Assembly: GCF_023015695.1 (NCBI RefSeq) | Contig: NZ_JALKAS010000002.1 | Coordinates: forward strand, 124,001-188,000 | Length of the DNA: 64,000 bases | Reading direction: 5' to 3' | Origin: Jannaschia sp. S6380 | Lineage (GTDB): Bacteria > Pseudomonadota > Alphaproteobacteria > Rhodobacterales > Rhodobacteraceae | Shown here: positions 1-8,170 of the stretch, piece after piece | Layout of the letters: each line of letters begins with the position of its first letter | Numbering within the stretch: the first letter of the stretch is position 1 | Notes under the pieces: model-generated | Told to the model about the DNA's origin: nothing | Seen by the model: the letters and a program-made list of their open reading frames with translations, nothing else | The model's database searches: none | Position numbers and translations under genes: made by a program

Positions 1-2
1 CC

Positions 3-506
3 GAGGACGTGGCGCTGCTATCCGCGCCGCCTTGGGCCTACGCCCTCCCGATCGTATCGGTGACGGCCATCGCGTGGTCCTATGTTCTGGAGGAGCGCGG
101 GCCGCACGACCCTGCGGAGCGCAAGCCGCTCGCGGTCCTCCTGCTGGTCCAGTTCGCCGCCTCCGCCGTCGTGCTGACACCCTTCGCCGTGGCGGAGGGC
201 TTTCCGCTGGATCCCGACCCGGTCGTCCTTCTCGCCTTCGGATGGCAGATCGTCGGCCTGTCCATCGCGTCTTAGGGTCTGATGTGGGCGATCCTCGACC
301 GGTCGGACGCGATGCGAACGTCCGCGCTCATGCCGCTGATGCCGCCCGCCACCTTGGCCATGAGCGCGCTGTTCATCGGAGAGCCGCTCGGCGCGGTCAA
401 ACTTGCCGGGTTCGCGACCGCCGTCGTCGGAGTCGCGCTGATGAGAGCGAAGCAGGCCAGGCCGGGCGCTCGAAGGGATGCGGGAACGGCACGCTCGGGA
501 TCATGA
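3..506 (+). pseudogene. EamA/DMT-family transporter, C-terminal part with in-frame amber codon; cut by window edge
   Basis: The reading frame is open from the window edge and runs to a TGA at 504-506, but a TAG at 273-275 interrupts it. On both sides of the stop the frame is the same and the protein reads as one EamA-type transporter. Hydrophobic helices precede the stop, and after it comes the usual last-helix pair with 'PLMPPATLAMSALFIGEPLG' and then 'AVVGVALM'. The residue lost is probably a tyrosine (Ser-Ala-Ser-stop-Gly-Leu-Met). The family exports small metabolites or drugs through ten membrane helices; the substrate cannot be inferred. The N-terminal half lies outside the window. One nonsense change would inactivate the gene. 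Readthrough is unlikely because normal genes here, such as secA and hemH, also end in TAG. Confidence 0.7.
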
Positions 507-759
507 CCGGACACGCTTCTCCGAATACGTCCATCGGGCACGCGCCGGGCCGTCCCGGACGGAATTCGTCGGGTGAGGCGGCCTCGAACGATCTTCGCAA
601 AACGATTCCGGGCCCTGGCCGGCCTATGGCTGGGGGCATTGGCCATGGACCGGCTGACCGACGGCGCGCCTTGCGGCGATAAGCGTTCCGCCAAGCCGTT
701 CGACGATCCGGGTTCGTTGCCGGGTCGCCGTCCCGACCTTGCCCGGTCGACCGGCCGGC

Positions 760-1812
760 TCATCCCCCGATCCACACTTGGAACAGCAGCCCGCTCGCCA
801 GCGACCCGGACAGCGCGAGCGTCACATAGAGAACGAAGACCGGTCGTTTCGCGAGCGCCCAGACCGCGATGGCGGCGGGCAGCGAGGTCACCCCACCTGC
901 GACGAGGAAAGCCAAACCCGCGCCGGGGGCCATGCCCTGCTCGACCAGGCCCGAGACCAGCGGCAGCGCCGCGTAGCCGTTGAGATAGGCCGGCACGCCC
1001 ACCAGCGTCGCCGTCAGGATCGCGCCGATCCCCTCGCCGCCGAGCGCGCGCCCCACGAGTTCGGCAGGGACGAGGGCGATCATCAGGCTCTCCAGCACGA
1101 AGGCCAGCGTCAGCCACCTGGCCAGGAACATCGTTGTGCTCGCGGCGTTTCGCGCGAACCTGGCGCGGCGGTCCTCGTCACGCCAGAACGCCCAGACCGG
1201 GGGCGTGAAGTTGCGGACGCTGGAAACGCCGCATCCGCCGTTGCCCACCCCCTCGCGCAACGGGTCGGCGAAGGCGCCCCCGCGGGTAAGGGCCAAGGTG
1301 ATGTAGCCGCCCGCCACGCCGAGCCCGATGGCGGCGAGCGTCTTGGCAACGGCGAACTCCATCCCCAGCACGCCGATGGTCAGGACGAACATCGACGGGT
1401 CGATCACCGGCGAGGCCAGCCAGAAGGCCATCACGGCAGAAAGCGGCACCCCCATAGCCAGAAGCGCCGCAATAAGCGGGATCACCCCGCAGGAGCAGAA
1501 CGGCGACAGCCCCCCGAAGGCCGCGGCGACGAGGATCATCACCACCGGCGCGCCCGTGAAGACCCGCGCGATCAGGCCGTCCGCCCCGGTCGCGCCCGCA
1601 TAGGCCGCCACACCGATGGAGAGCAGCAGGTAGGGCGCCGTCCCCAGCAGGGCGCGCGCGGTGAATCCGATGCTGTCCGCACCCTGTGCGGGATCGAGGA
1701 CCGCTACGACCGCGAGGATGGCGACGGTGAGGAGCCAGACGCGATGATCGGACCAGAGACGGCGGGCGAAGGCCAAGCCGCGGTCGAGAGGAGGATGGGC
1801 GCTGTCAGTCAT
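760..1812 (-). CDS. Permease of the UPF0718 (YraQ/ArsP-like) family
   Basis: A 350-residue integral membrane protein with about eight to ten hydrophobic segments. Residues about 95-140 carry the family hallmark 'GGLSPFCSCGVIPLIAALL' followed by 'ASPVIDPSMF', including the conserved FCSCGV cysteines. Members include the organoarsenical exporter ArsP and related metal-linked permeases. A central soluble loop (about 195-220) has a Gly-Cys-Gly-Val segment and charged residues. It lies 55 bases downstream of an ArsR-type regulator on the same strand, so metalloid or metal export under ArsR control is the likely job. Which ion is moved cannot be read from the sequence. The frame is intact, in contrast to many genes further right. 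Confidence 0.85.
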   Translation of the reverse strand: MTDSAHPPLDRGLAFARRLWSDHRVWLLTVAILAVVAVLDPAQGADSIGFTARALLGTAPYLLLSIGVAAYAGATGADGLIARVFTGAPVVMILVAAAFGGLSPFCSCGVIPLIAALLAMGVPLSAVMAFWLASPVIDPSMFVLTIGVLGMEFAVAKTLAAIGLGVAGGYITLALTRGGAFADPLREGVGNGGCGVSSVRNFTPPVWAFWRDEDRRARFARNAASTTMFLARWLTLAFVLESLMIALVPAELVGRALGGEGIGAILTATLVGVPAYLNGYAALPLVSGLVEQGMAPGAGLAFLVAGGVTSLPAAIAVWALAKRPVFVLYVTLALSGSLASGLLFQVWIGG

Positions 1813-1867
1813 GCCAACATATCCAGTTTAGTAGTTTCTTTAGGCCGAAAAAAGGCTGGGTTGCCCG

Positions 1868-2191
1868 TCATGCCGCGTCCTCCCGGACAAGGGCGACGCC
1901 TTGGCAGCATTCGGCGGTGAGAAAAGAGAGCGCCGCGTCCATGGCGGCGAAGTCGGCACGGTTGACGACCTCGCGACCCCGCCGTTCCTGCATGACCAAC
2001 CCCGCCGCGACCAGCGTGCGGAGATGGTGCGCCAGCGTCGAGAGCGGCAGCTTCGTATGGCTCGCGATGTCGCCGACGATCAGCCCTTCCTCGCCCGCCC
2101 GCACCAGAAGACGATAGACGTCGAGGCGTGCCTCATGGCCGAGTGCGGCGAGCGCGCGGGCAGTGGCGGCGGTCCTGTCCATGCTCTCCAT
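1868..2191 (-). CDS. ArsR-family (SmtB/ArsR) transcriptional repressor
   Basis: A 107-residue winged-helix protein. The helix-turn-helix is around residues 35-65 ('LIVGDIASHTKLPLSTLAHH'), followed by the wing. A vicinal cysteine pair near the C-terminus (Glu-Cys-Cys-Gln-Gly) could bind metalloid. ArsR repressors leave DNA when they bind their ligand. The gene precedes the permease on the same strand and probably controls it and itself. The first ATG (2191) abuts a perfect palindrome and has no ribosome site. The second ATG (2182) is preceded by GGAG with close spacing and may be the true start, giving 104 residues. Confidence 0.88.
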   Translation of the reverse strand: MESMDRTAATARALAALGHEARLDVYRLLVRAGEEGLIVGDIASHTKLPLSTLAHHLRTLVAAGLVMQERRGREVVNRADFAAMDAALSFLTAECCQGVALVREDAA

Positions 2192-2204
2192 ATAATTAGA
2201 TTAT
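2192..2204 (-). promoter_or_regulatory. Candidate ArsR operator: 5-3-5 palindrome
   Basis: The sequence ATAAT-TAG-ATTAT is a perfect inverted repeat of five bases around a three-base centre. It directly abuts the first ATG of the arsR-type gene, in an AT-rich patch within GC-rich DNA. Short AT-rich palindromes near the promoter are typical ArsR sites. Repressor binding here is inferred. Confidence 0.5.
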
Positions 2205-2761
2205 TGGTTATGTGCAATCGAATTTGGATGGTTCCGGGCCAACGGGGCGCTTGGCGTCGTACCGGTAGGGTCTCGTCAGCCGACGCCGCCCAACAGGCCC
2301 TTCCAAGAACGGACCTCACCGTCTCGAAGGATGCACCTGAGACCGTCCGCGGCCGCCACTGCGCGGTCGACCCGCTCGGTTGGAAAGCGTCCGGATCGGC
2401 CTGCGCGGACAGGCGCGTCGAGCGGTCGAACTCCGGATGATGGAGAAGGACGAAACAGCCAACGGCGAGCGCGGCGATAATGGGCGAGGGTCGGACCGTC
2501 CGGATCGCGCACGGCCCAACCATGTCCCGCGGCCGGAAGACGTTCACGATCGGGGCAGCCTCATTCTGTCGGAGGCATCCAATAAATGCCATTGGAGAAA
2601 AACCAAGGCGGCAATTTCCTCAGTAAATTGTGGCACTGGAACCCGCGTTTAAAAACCAAAATGCCATTGAGGGCAGAGGTTACATGCCATTTAGATTTCC
2701 AAAGAAAAACCCGCCATTTGCCGGGTATTTCTCTAGTCGTTGGGGCCGAACGTGCGCGTCT
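2205..2761. other. Region without a supported gene
   Basis: No convincing gene is seen in about 557 bases between arsR and the tniB remnant. Minus-strand frames around 2280-2520 contain a short hydrophobic stretch ending in Leu-Leu-His-His-Pro and then break frame, so a decayed membrane-protein remnant is possible but not supported. From about 2578 the base composition switches from GC-rich to AT-rich and a repeated octamer appears (separate entry). Confidence 0.5.
2567..2720. repeat. Iterated ATGCCATT motifs, possible end of a Tni/Tn7-like transposon
   Basis: The octamer ATGCCATT occurs three times in the same orientation, at 2586-2593, 2661-2668 and 2684-2691. A shortened GCCATTT copy is at 2713-2719. 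The repeats lie just beyond the 3' end of the tniB remnant in AT-rich DNA, and a TGTCGG sits at 2567. Tn5053/Tn7-like elements carry repeated transposase-binding sites at their ends, so this may be a terminus. That role is inferred from position and repetition only. Confidence 0.35.
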
Positions 2762-3425
2762 CTACCTGGCTTTCCGGCGCTTTTCCCATGCATCGCGCAT
2801 CTTCTTGTCCGGATCGATGCGCACCCAGTCATCAACAAGGAATGGATTGTCCTCGGTGTCCCCACCTTCCTGCATCGACCAAGCATCGGCGAAATGATGA
2901 AGGTCCACTGACTCGGCGCCATCCCAAAGGGCCCTTTCAATCCCGTTTTCCAACATCTCGATCGCATGCCCTAACCTGTACCGACTGGCGAGCAGGACTC
3001 GGGATGCAATGGACGGATCATCCAAAGGCTTTACCGGTGAACGCTTACACATCTCCTCGAACACTCCCATGATCCACGCGCCGTCCCGCTCAAGATCCAG
3101 AGGCTCGGGTTTGATGATGGAAAATCGACGGCGGACCTGATCATCCTGGGAGAGCAAGACCTCCAGGTCCTGCGTCCCCGACATGATGACGATCACCGAG
3201 TTTGGGCCCTGCATCAGAGACTTCGTTGCTCGCAGAATCTTGTCCCGGCCTTCGTCATCAGATCGTGAGCCTCATCGATCCTAAGTACGATCTGACCATT
3301 TCTCTGCATCAGATCGCGGAGGTGGTCGAACAGCTGAGATGTCGTGCGCCGGGTTCGTTCGAAATTGTATCCCGCGACCTCGAGAAGCCTGGTCGCCATG
3401 CTCTTCAATGTCGGATCCGTCGGTC
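2762..3425 (-). pseudogene. tniB-like AAA ATPase of a transposon, N-terminally truncated and frameshifted
   Basis: The surviving part of a TniB/TnsC-like AAA ATPase that would help target-site choice for a DDE transposase. The piece upstream of the break holds the Walker B motif 'QIVLRIDEAHDL'. A one-base loss near 3261 changes frame; the other frame continues with 'GRDKILRATKSLMQG', then the strand 'SVIVIMSGTQDLEVLL' and the arginine-rich 'QVRRRFS'. The C-terminal lid runs on to a TAG at 2762. The N-terminal part with Walker A is missing because the gene meets the left end of an IS3-family element at 3426. No tniA or tniQ is nearby. The gene is inactive. Confidence 0.75.
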
Positions 3426-3451
3426 TGAACCGCCCCGGGTTTGCCGGTGGC
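3426..3451 (+). repeat. Left terminal inverted repeat of the first IS3-family element
   Basis: Begins TGAACCGCCCCGGGTTTGCC. It matches the reverse complement of 4361-4386 with a single mismatch at 3448. Confidence 0.9.
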
Positions 3452-3478
3452 TCCAACTCTTGAGTAGATGGAGTCATC

Positions 3479-3802
3479 ATGAGCAAGACGACGAGCAAGT
3501 TTTCCCCTGAAGTGCGTGAGCGCGCCGTTTGCATGGTCCTCGACAATCCGGGTCAGCATGGATCGCGCTGGCAGGCGATCGCCTCGGTGGCCGCGAAGAT
3601 CGGATGCTCCGCGAACACATTGAACAGCTGGGTCAGGACGGCCGAGGTGGACAGCGGGCGGCGCGTTGGCATCCCAAGCGACTTGGCTGAGAAGATGAAG
3701 GCGCTCGAGCGGGAGAACCGGGAGCTGCGCCAGGCGAACGAGATCCTCAGGAAGGCGTCGGCGTATTTTGCCATGGCGGAGCTCGACCGCCGGTCGAAAT
3801 GA
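3479..3802 (+). CDS. IS3-family transposase OrfA
   Basis: A 107-residue DNA-binding subunit. An N-terminal helix-turn-helix spans about residues 8-55 ('[18 protein letters not shown]'). It is followed by a leucine-zipper-like coiled coil ('[19 protein letters not shown]', about 77-95) typical of IS3 OrfA. Its stop overlaps the ATG that opens the orfB frame at 3799, the usual IS3 arrangement that allows a fused OrfAB by ribosomal frameshifting. The frame is intact but the partner OrfB is broken. Confidence 0.88.
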   Translation: MSKTTSKFSPEVRERAVCMVLDNPGQHGSRWQAIASVAAKIGCSANTLNSWVRTAEVDSGRRVGIPSDLAEKMKALERENRELRQANEILRKASAYFAMAELDRRSK

Positions 3803-4347
3803 TGGTGAATTTCATTGACGCGCATAGGAGCGCACACGGGGTCGAGCCGATCTGCAAGGTGCTGCCGATCGCCCCGTCCACTTACTGCGATCGCCTGCCA
3901 GAACAGCCGGCGATCCTCCCGCTTCGCCACGCCGGGCCGGCCAGGTGACCGAAGCGGCGCCCTCAATCTCCGGCCCAAGGCCTTCTTCCGTCCCACCATC
4001 GCAAACCCTCCATCATCGAAGCGTTGCGACGACCGGTTGAGACCGTCCGATACCTGTCCATCAAGTATACGGAGCGGCTCGGCGAGGCTGGCATCGAGCC
4101 ATCCGTCGGCAGTGTGGGCGACAGCTACGACAACGCACTGGCCGAGACAATCAACGGCCTGTTCAAAGCCGAGGTCATACACCGACGCGGCCCGTGGCGC
4201 AGCTTTGAGGCCGTGGAATACGCAACCCTCGAATGGGTGGACCGGTTCAACAAACGCCGTCTGCTCGAGCCCATCGGCAACATCCCACCCGCAGAAGCCG
4301 AAACCAACTTCTACGCAGCTCCGGATACCGAAGCCGAGGCTGCGTAG
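3799..4347 (+). pseudogene. IS3-family transposase OrfB, internally deleted
   Basis: The first about 45 residues ('HRSAHGVEPICKVLPIAPST') match the start of an IS3 OrfB, then a TGA near 3948 ends the frame. From about 4024 the same frame resumes at the C-terminal third, with 'SVGDSYDNALAETINGLFKA', which holds the final glutamate of the DDE triad, and 'EWVDRFNKRRLLEPIG'. The middle of the rve catalytic domain with the two aspartates is missing. A normal OrfB is roughly 270-290 residues and only about half is left, so this is non-functional. Confidence 0.85.
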
Positions 4348-4360
4348 CTAACGAAACTCA

Positions 4361-4386
4361 GCCTCCGGCAAACCCGGGGCGGTTCA
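4361..4386 (-). repeat. Right terminal inverted repeat of the first IS3-family element
   Basis: The reverse complement begins TGAACCGCCCCGGGTTTGCC, the partner of 3426-3451. Its terminal TGA also serves as the stop codon of the truncated efflux gene that runs into it. Confidence 0.9.
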
Positions 4387-5522
4387 GACCGCCAGAATGC
4401 TTGCCAATCCAGCAGCGCTGGCCGCCCCGAGGGCACCCCCCAACATTTGCAGGAAACCCTGCATCGCGGCCGCCGCACCCGCCTTTTGCGGGAACCGCTG
4501 AAGGGCGGCCGCGATGGATGCGGGCAACAGTATCCCCAACCCCGTGACATGCACCACCATCGCGCCGTTGATCAGGAACTTGTTCAACATCCCAAACGCA
4601 GGCGGCGCGAAAAGCAGGACAGCCCCTGCCAGCATGATGCTCACCCCGAGCAAAGACATCGACCGAGGTTCAGCGGTGGCGGCGACTTTCCTTGTTATGA
4701 TCCCACCGATGACAAAGCCTGAAACAGCGATGGGCGGATAGAGGCCAAACTCAATCGGAGAAATCCCCAAGGTCCCGATCAAAACCGCCGGGGCGCCCGA
4801 AAAGAAAGCTGACATCGAAGCAAAAGCGCAGGCGACGGCCAATGCGTTTGGCCAGAAGACCGGATCGCGCAGGATGGCGGCGTATTCCGCAACTTCCGAG
4901 CGCGGTGCCACATGCCGACGGGTCGCCAAGGTTTCCGGCAGCGCCCGCGCGACGATCACCACAAGAGCCAGACCCAGCGCGCCGGTGATCGAGAACGCTG
5001 CCCGCCATCCGAGCATCTGTTCGACCACATCGCCTATCAGCGGCGTGAGCCCGGGAACCAGCGCGAAAGCAATCGTGACAGCCGCTAGGACACGGGCCAG
5101 TTCGACCCCTTCGAAACTGTCGCGCGTTGTGGCCCGGGACACCACGATCCCCGCGGCGGCACCAGATCCCTGCACGATCCTGCCAATGAGCAGGTTCGAG
5201 TAGTCGACCGCAGTACTGCACAGGAAGGTTCCGAGCAAAAAAAGGTCAGGCCAATCATCAAAATGGGCTTGCGCCCGTATCGGTCCGACAGCGGACCGAT
5301 CACAAGCTGCATAATGGCAAATGCGCAAAGGAACACCGTGAGCGTCGCCTGACTTGCGCCATGCGACACCCCGAGGTCATGGGCCACGCTGGGCAAAGAT
5401 GGCGTATAGATGTTGGATGCAAACTGCCCGACTGCGGCCATCCCCGCCAAAAGCAGGATGGTCGATGTCGTGGCCACAAGCTTGCGCTGGTGGAATTGTC
5501 CGAAAATATGGTCGAAGGACAT
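4384..5522 (-). pseudogene. MFS drug-efflux protein of the Bcr/CflA type, frameshifted and C-terminally truncated
   Basis: A twelve-helix-type efflux protein of which about 379 residues can be reconstructed. The start at 5522 has a strong AGGAGG site six bases upstream. The N-terminal part has 'NIYTPSLPSVAHDLGV' and the MFS signature 'GPLSDRYGRKPILMIGL'. In a run of seven T on the coding strand (5237-5243) the frame is lost; eight T would join it to 'LLGTFLCSTAVDYSNLLIG', with 'GRIVQGSGAAAG' following. The last codons read into the end of the IS, whose TGA supplies the stop, so roughly 15-20 residues seem missing. It lies downstream of a membrane protein gene and a divergent tetR, so it was probably a TetR-controlled efflux gene. 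Confidence 0.8.
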
Positions 5523-5624
5523 CTGAGCCTCCTGCTTGTTCAACTTGAAGAATGTCACCGGCTGGCAGGTGCCCGCGTTTGCGCGCACCTGCGTTTTCGG
5601 CCTGATGGTCCTGCCCTCCTCAGG

Positions 5625-6374
5625 TCAGGATACCTGTGAGGCCAAAGTCATCCGTTCGGACCGCCGCTCCGCCCGGAGTTTGCTGATCGAAAGGAAGTGG
5701 AACCCAAGAAAGATCGGGACAAAGAACGCCGGGAACAGCGCCAGCGGATGGTCGTTGACGATGTTCGGCGCATCATGGGACAGCAGATGGGCGAAGCCTT
5801 CCGAGGTCATGATCCCAAGCGCCACGGCGAAGACGAAGTCCAATATCCCGATGATGTTAGCCCGCATCAGCAGTTTTCTGGCGTTCGGTGCGTCGTTCGC
5901 CAAGGCTTTGCTGGCCTGCCATCCCGCGATGCCGGCCCATATGTCGCCTAGCCCTGCGGGCAGCGCGAATTCTGCCGGAATGCTTCCCCCGAGCCACCCG
6001 ATCAGAAAGACGCCGCCCATGATGCGGGGGATTTGAAAGGCGGCGATCGCGGCCATCGGCGTGGCCATCGTAATGCGTCGTCCCAGCGGTGTGATCCAAG
6101 CGAGCCCCCAGACAATCACAGCGCCACCGAACAGGAACGCAAGCACGATTGGCGGGTCCTGAAGGGTCGGCGGTACGTTCAGCACGTTGGATTCAGAGGG
6201 CGGCACCACGATGGCGAACCAAAGCCCGAACAGGAACGCCGCCACTGTGACCGTCACACCGGTCTGCCCGGCCGTGAGGTTTGCCCGGCTTACGCCGATC
6301 ATCATGATTGCGAGTGCAATCAGCGGCAGTGCGACAGCAAAGGTGCGCACGTAGAAAATTAGAAAGTCTGTCAT
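5625..6374 (-). CDS. Uncharacterised polytopic membrane protein
   Basis: A 249-residue protein with about six or seven hydrophobic helices and few charged residues until the C-terminal tail, which is rich in Arg and Ser. The start at 6374 is preceded by a weak GAGAAGAG site. I do not recognise the family. Conserved-looking helix edges include 'QIPRIMGGVFLIGWL' and 'PAGLGDIWAGIAGW'. It is transcribed towards the efflux gene 102 bases downstream and away from the TetR gene, so the three probably formed one regulated unit. A transport or resistance role is only suggested by context. Confidence 0.72.
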   Translation of the reverse strand: MTDFLIFYVRTFAVALPLIALAIMMIGVSRANLTAGQTGVTVTVAAFLFGLWFAIVVPPSESNVLNVPPTLQDPPIVLAFLFGGAVIVWGLAWITPLGRRITMATPMAAIAAFQIPRIMGGVFLIGWLGGSIPAEFALPAGLGDIWAGIAGWQASKALANDAPNARKLLMRANIIGILDFVFAVALGIMTSEGFAHLLSHDAPNIVNDHPLALFPAFFVPIFLGFHFLSISKLRAERRSERMTLASQVS

Positions 6375-6591
6375 GTCTCTTCTCTCAGGTTGTGGTGGAT
6401 GAATTCGAAGTTTTGACGTCGAAGTTGGAACCGCTGTTGAGGGGATGTTGGGATGCCCAGGAAACGCCCGACGCGTTTGTGTGGAACTGTCAGGACCCCT
6501 GACACCGCCCCCTACGGTGGTCCAAGGCCGCACGCTTTTTCTTGAAGATCGGCGCGCTGCGTCTCTGTCATCCTCATATTTTAGCGTATGA

Positions 6592-6631
6592 TTGTACTCT
6601 AAATCTATAGATGTTATACAACCTCTATAAT
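6592..6631 (+). promoter_or_regulatory. Promoter/operator region between the membrane-protein gene and tetR
   Basis: An AT-rich island in GC-rich DNA. TTGTAC (6592-6597) and TATACA (6615-6620) are separated by 17 bases and resemble -35 and -10 boxes. A second TATAAT lies at 6626-6631. Short mirrored TATA-containing segments around 6606-6630 could form a TetR operator serving both directions. This is inferred from pattern only. Confidence 0.45.
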
Positions 6632-6654
6632 GTCAATCCCCGGGAGGCAGGTGC

Positions 6655-7221
6655 ATGCCGAGAATGTCGGAAGCCGACAAACAAAAGAGCCATGAACGGA
6701 TCATAGATGCGGCAGCGCGGCTGTTTCGGGAGAACGGCATCAGCGCCACCAGCGTATCGGACGTAATGCAAGCAGCGGGACTTACGCAGGGCGGGTTCTA
6801 TCGCCACTTCGCTTCGAAGGAAGACCTTGTCGCCGCAGCGTTTGAGCGGTCTGCCGATGAGCTTTTGTACAAGGCGGAAGGGGGGACCGCAGGTGAAAAG
6901 CGCGCAGACTACATCGCAAAATATCTCTCAACCGGTCATGTGGCAGACCCCGGGCAAGGCTGCCCGTTCGCCGCGAACGGATCAGAGGTGACACGGCTCG
7001 GAGATTGTGTTCGGTCGGAAGCATCAGATGCGATCAAGCGGATCTCTGCCATGCTCAACAGTACAGAGGACAAGACCGCAGATGATGGCGTTGCAACCCT
7101 GGCGCTTTTGGTGGGGACGATAACACTTGCCCGGCTGGCTCAGTCCGACGCAGAAGCGACGCAGATTGTCGAGGCCGGCAAAGTCGCAATCAATCGACTG
7201 AACGAGGCCCCCCTAGGGTAA
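6655..7221 (+). CDS. TetR-family transcriptional regulator
   Basis: A 188-residue regulator. The N-terminal TetR helix-turn-helix covers about residues 14-60, with 'RIIDAAARLFRENGISATSV' and 'AGLTQGGFYRHFASKEDL'. The C-terminal half is the ligand-binding helical domain and carries 'PGQGCPFAANGSEV', seen in a subgroup of TetR repressors. A GGAGG site lies eight bases before the ATG. It is divergent from the membrane-protein and efflux genes, which it probably represses. Ligand unknown. Confidence 0.9.
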   Translation: MPRMSEADKQKSHERIIDAAARLFRENGISATSVSDVMQAAGLTQGGFYRHFASKEDLVAAAFERSADELLYKAEGGTAGEKRADYIAKYLSTGHVADPGQGCPFAANGSEVTRLGDCVRSEASDAIKRISAMLNSTEDKTADDGVATLALLVGTITLARLAQSDAEATQIVEAGKVAINRLNEAPLG

Positions 7222-7318
7222 AATCTTGCCGCCCGTCGTGGCAACACCACAAACAGCAGGAACCGGGTCGAACGAGACGCCCTTGAACTCTATTCTCGGC
7301 AAAGAACGGAGGACTTCG

Positions 7319-7783
7319 ATGCGCTACCAGTTCGAAGCAATGCCATCGTCGGTGGCAGATTGGCACCGCCAAAACCGGCAAGATGAGATGGGAAACAGAA
7401 TCCTGCTTTTTCAGGATGGTGGTACGTATCCCTGCCGCCACTGCCTCAAGGAAGCGAGTAAAGAGGATGGTGCCTTGCTCTTTTCCTACCGGCTCCACCT
7501 GCCCGACAGCGTCTATGCCCAGCCAACGGCTGTGTTCCTGTGCAAGAGCGATTGCACGCGTCACGTCGGCGGGAAAAGCGTGCCCGAAATAGTAAGAAAC
7601 AGGTTCGTAGCCCTGCGCGCCTTTCACGAGAACGGGCTTATGGACTACGCGATGAACACCTTGTCCAAAGGGGAGGACGTCGGCGTCGAAATCGAGCGCA
7701 TTCTGGCGAACAACGAGATTGCATACATCAATATCCATACAGCACTGGCCGGGTGCATGTTATGCGCGGTACGCCGAAACTAA
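7319..7783 (+). CDS. DUF1203 family protein
   Basis: A 154-residue soluble protein resembling DUF1203. Near the N-terminus is the paired-cysteine segment 'TYPCRHCLKEA', followed by 'LLFSYRLHLPD' and a second cysteine in 'VFLCKSD'. The C-terminus ends with 'NIHTALAGCMLCAVRR'. The ATG at 7319 has GGAGG six bases upstream and is preferred to the longer frame that opens at 7226. The family has no established function. The gene follows tetR on the same strand after a gap of about 100 bases. Confidence 0.78.
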   Translation: MRYQFEAMPSSVADWHRQNRQDEMGNRILLFQDGGTYPCRHCLKEASKEDGALLFSYRLHLPDSVYAQPTAVFLCKSDCTRHVGGKSVPEIVRNRFVALRAFHENGLMDYAMNTLSKGEDVGVEIERILANNEIAYINIHTALAGCMLCAVRRN

Positions 7784-8170
7784 TTCTCGACGATGCGGGT
7801 CGCTAATTCAACGAGAAGTAGGCTTTTGAAAGCAGGCTGATCATCCTTTGCCCAAAAAGGCGTGTGCGTCAAAAGAGGCTACGTGAGTAGCGCTTCGCAA
7901 GCAAATCACTGGCGAGCTACTATTGTAAGCCAATACCTCATGTTTGCTTCAGAATTGCTCGTAGTCGTTTTCCTATCTCAAGTGGCTGTTGCTGTTTTAA
8001 CCATTCTACACGAGTTTTTTCACGGCCCTGGGCCGACCTTCGCGTTACGTTCAAGGTGCTGCAATCGCAGCTTGCTTTCCCGACATTAGCTGTGTGCGCG
8101 AAATCCAGTAAGGCTCGATTTTACGGATCGCCGACCTCGCTGCCAATCATAGCGAACCAATACACAAATG
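7784..8170. other. Region without a recognised gene
   Basis: About 387 bases of lower-GC DNA. Short open frames, such as one at 7862-8089, lack a ribosome site and resemble no known protein. No tRNA, repeat or clear terminator was seen. Confidence 0.45.

Larger units (their letters stand above)
3426..4386 (+). mobile_element. IS3-family insertion sequence with internal deletion
   Basis: A 961-base element bounded by 26-base inverted repeats that begin TGAACCGCCCCGGGTTTG on each strand, with one mismatch (T3448). It encodes an intact orfA and a gutted orfB. No three- or four-base target duplication is visible: the left flank ends GGTC and the right begins GACC. The left flank is a tniB fragment and the right is the truncated end of an MFS gene, so the element marks a rearrangement and not a simple insertion. 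It cannot transpose by itself because the first two acidic residues of the DDE triad are deleted. Confidence 0.88.

Noticed and set aside
273-275. Amber readthrough (two in-frame TAG, at 273 and 11609) as evidence for recoding of TAG
   Set aside because: Normal genes here (hemH, secA, petC neighbours) end in TAG or other stops without longer frames, so genome-wide TAG recoding is unlikely; independent nonsense mutations fit better.
2080-2592. 170-residue minus-strand frame overlapping arsR
   Set aside because: It overlaps the real arsR start and reads as a shadow; only a short hydrophobic stretch near its head looks protein-like.
7862-8089. 75-residue open frame as a gene
   Set aside because: No ribosome site, no family resemblance and odd composition.
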